Shown: piece by piece, positions 62,564 to 64,000 of the stretch | Layout: each line of letters begins with the position of its first letter | How positions within the stretch are numbered: the stretch's first letter is position 1 | DNA from: Cupriavidus pauculus | GTDB taxonomy: Bacteria > Pseudomonadota > Gammaproteobacteria > Burkholderiales > Burkholderiaceae | Length of the DNA: 64,000 nt | Direction of reading: 5' to 3' | NCBI RefSeq assembly: GCF_002858765.1 | Contig: NZ_PJRP01000019.1 | Coordinates: 62,001-126,000, forward strand | Notes under the pieces: model-generated | Told to the model about the DNA's origin: nothing | Database searches by the model: none | What the model saw: only the letters and a program-made list of their open reading frames with translations | Position numbers and translations under genes: made by a program

Positions 62564-62968
62564 CTACTTGCCCTCGACGTGCCGCTTGAAATTGTCGAGG
62601 ATGCTCTGCCAGCCCTGCTGCTGTTGCTCGACCGGATATTCCGAATCCGCGTCGAAGCTCACGCGCACCGCCACGCCTTGCGGGGTATCCGCAAAATCCA
62701 CCTCGGCGCTCCGATCGCCGAAGGCGTACACGATGCGCCGGTTCAGCACGATCTCGGTGTAGGTGCCCGCAAAGTCGAAGCCCATGCTGCCGTCCTTGGC
62801 CTCCATCCGCGACGAGAACGCGCCGCCCACTCGCAGGTCGACCGACGCGGCCGTGGTGTGCCAATCGTCGGACGCGGCATTCCATTGCTTGATGTCGTCA
62901 GGCGTGGTGTAGGCGCGCCACACGCTGTCGATCGGGGCGGCAACCGTGGTTTGTACGGTGATCGTCAT
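62564..62968 (-). CDS. SRPBCC (AHSA1/START-like) protein
   Basis: 134 residues, one hydrophobic-pocket domain. It opens TVAAPIDSVWRAYTTPDDIKQWN and ends with the long C-terminal helix QQQQGWQSILDNFKRHV, both typical of AHSA1-like proteins. Relatives bind small ligands and are often paired with ArsR regulators, but none is adjacent here. AGGAGA precedes the ATG, and an ATAGTTA inverted repeat lies just upstream. Confidence 0.87.
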   Translation of the reverse strand: MTITVQTTVAAPIDSVWRAYTTPDDIKQWNAASDDWHTTAASVDLRVGGAFSSRMEAKDGSMGFDFAGTYTEIVLNRRIVYAFGDRSAEVDFADTPQGVAVRVSFDADSEYPVEQQQQGWQSILDNFKRHVEGK

Positions 62969-62984
62969 GGTCGGGGTCTCCTTA

Positions 62985-63008
62985 ATAGTTAGCCAGACGG
63001 ATAACTAT
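62985..63008. promoter_or_regulatory. ATAGTTA-N10-TAACTAT operator upstream of the SRPBCC gene
   Basis: Perfect 7-bp arms separated by 10 bp, ending 17 bp before the SRPBCC start on the minus strand, right before its AGGAGA. The layout resembles ArsR-type operators at SRPBCC genes. The regulator gene is not in this window's vicinity. Confidence 0.55.
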
Positions 63009-63235
63009 AGATCGCGGGGAGGACGAAAGCAATTGCGATCTTCCGCAGAAACGAACGCCTCGGCGGCCTCGCCTGCCACTTTTACGAGGAGCAGCTGGTT
63101 GTGTTGTCGAGACGGCATATCACGGCACATCATGCCGCCACCCAGGGCTTTCACCGCGCAATCCGGGACGTTCTGTTTCGGCCCACCCCCTAGAATCGAT
63201 GTCACCACAAGGGCATTCGCATCCGGAGACAGATC

Positions 63236-64000
<765 letters not shown>

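Overview
This is a 64 kb stretch of GC-rich chromosomal or megaplasmid-type DNA with very dense coding. I read it as a Burkholderiaceae genome close to Cupriavidus or Ralstonia. The reasons are the two tripartite-tricarboxylate (Bug) receptors, the many LysR-type regulators paired with divergent catabolic genes, a MocR/PaiB divergent pair, a phosphocholine-type phospholipase C, tannase-family and epoxide-hydrolase enzymes, and the codon bias. The assignment is inference. No rRNA, tRNA or CRISPR array was recognised by eye.

Layout. 1-5.7 kb: the end of an arylsulfatase gene, overlapped by a membrane-anchored spermidine-synthase-like protein, then a MoxR ATPase and its DUF58 partner. 5.7-8.2 kb: a Tat-exported phospholipase C behind a tiny lipoprotein gene. 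8.3-11.9 kb: a sugar-acid module made of a Bug receptor, an enolase-superfamily dehydratase and a divergent LacI regulator, with two related operator-like palindromes. 11.9-15.3 kb: a MocR regulator divergent from a PaiB-like flavoprotein, then a lone HsdR-N-type nuclease in visibly AT-richer DNA. 15.4-22.8 kb: a LysR regulator divergent from an argininosuccinate-lyase-like enzyme, a second Bug receptor, and a four-gene ABC uptake cluster. 22.8-29.8 kb: SDR, GlxA-type regulator, acid phosphatase, YcbK and YcbB cell-wall enzymes, and a universal stress protein with an FNR-type promoter. 29.8-38.4 kb: a DUF4239 membrane protein, a tyrosine recombinase beside a dif-shaped inverted repeat, a ytcA-mdtNOP efflux operon with overlapping genes, and a PilZ protein.

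38.4-48.5 kb: tannase/feruloyl esterase with its LysR regulator, a second LysR, DUF1275 and DUF1330 genes, then an insertion scar at 43.3-45.6 kb. The scar holds an intact IS110/IS1111-type transposase, an internally deleted ISNCY-type element that keeps both ends, and the tail of an alcohol dehydrogenase gene. It is followed by a type-2 argC with a divergent LysR and a lipoprotein pair. 48.5-55 kb: a split YeeE/YedE sulfur transporter, a YdjM-like membrane hydrolase, an EamA exporter, and a divergent epoxide hydrolase/P450 pair whose shared promoter region carries helically phased GATACAT repeats. 55-64 kb: a molybdenum hydroxylase operon (TetR, FAD subunit, fused FeS-Mo subunit, FixJ-like regulator) divergent from a GAF histidine kinase, then a duplicated-domain lipoprotein, an SRPBCC protein with an ArsR-type operator, and the start of an aceE-type pyruvate dehydrogenase gene that runs off the window.

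The least expected signals are the dif-shaped site at 30727-30752, the ISNCY remnant at 44756-45388, the phased repeats at 53574-53680, the FNR-type promoter near 29240, the duplicated cysteine domain in the 61805-62464 gene, and the lyase/transport cluster at 15.4-22.8 kb. None of the functional assignments was tested by database search.
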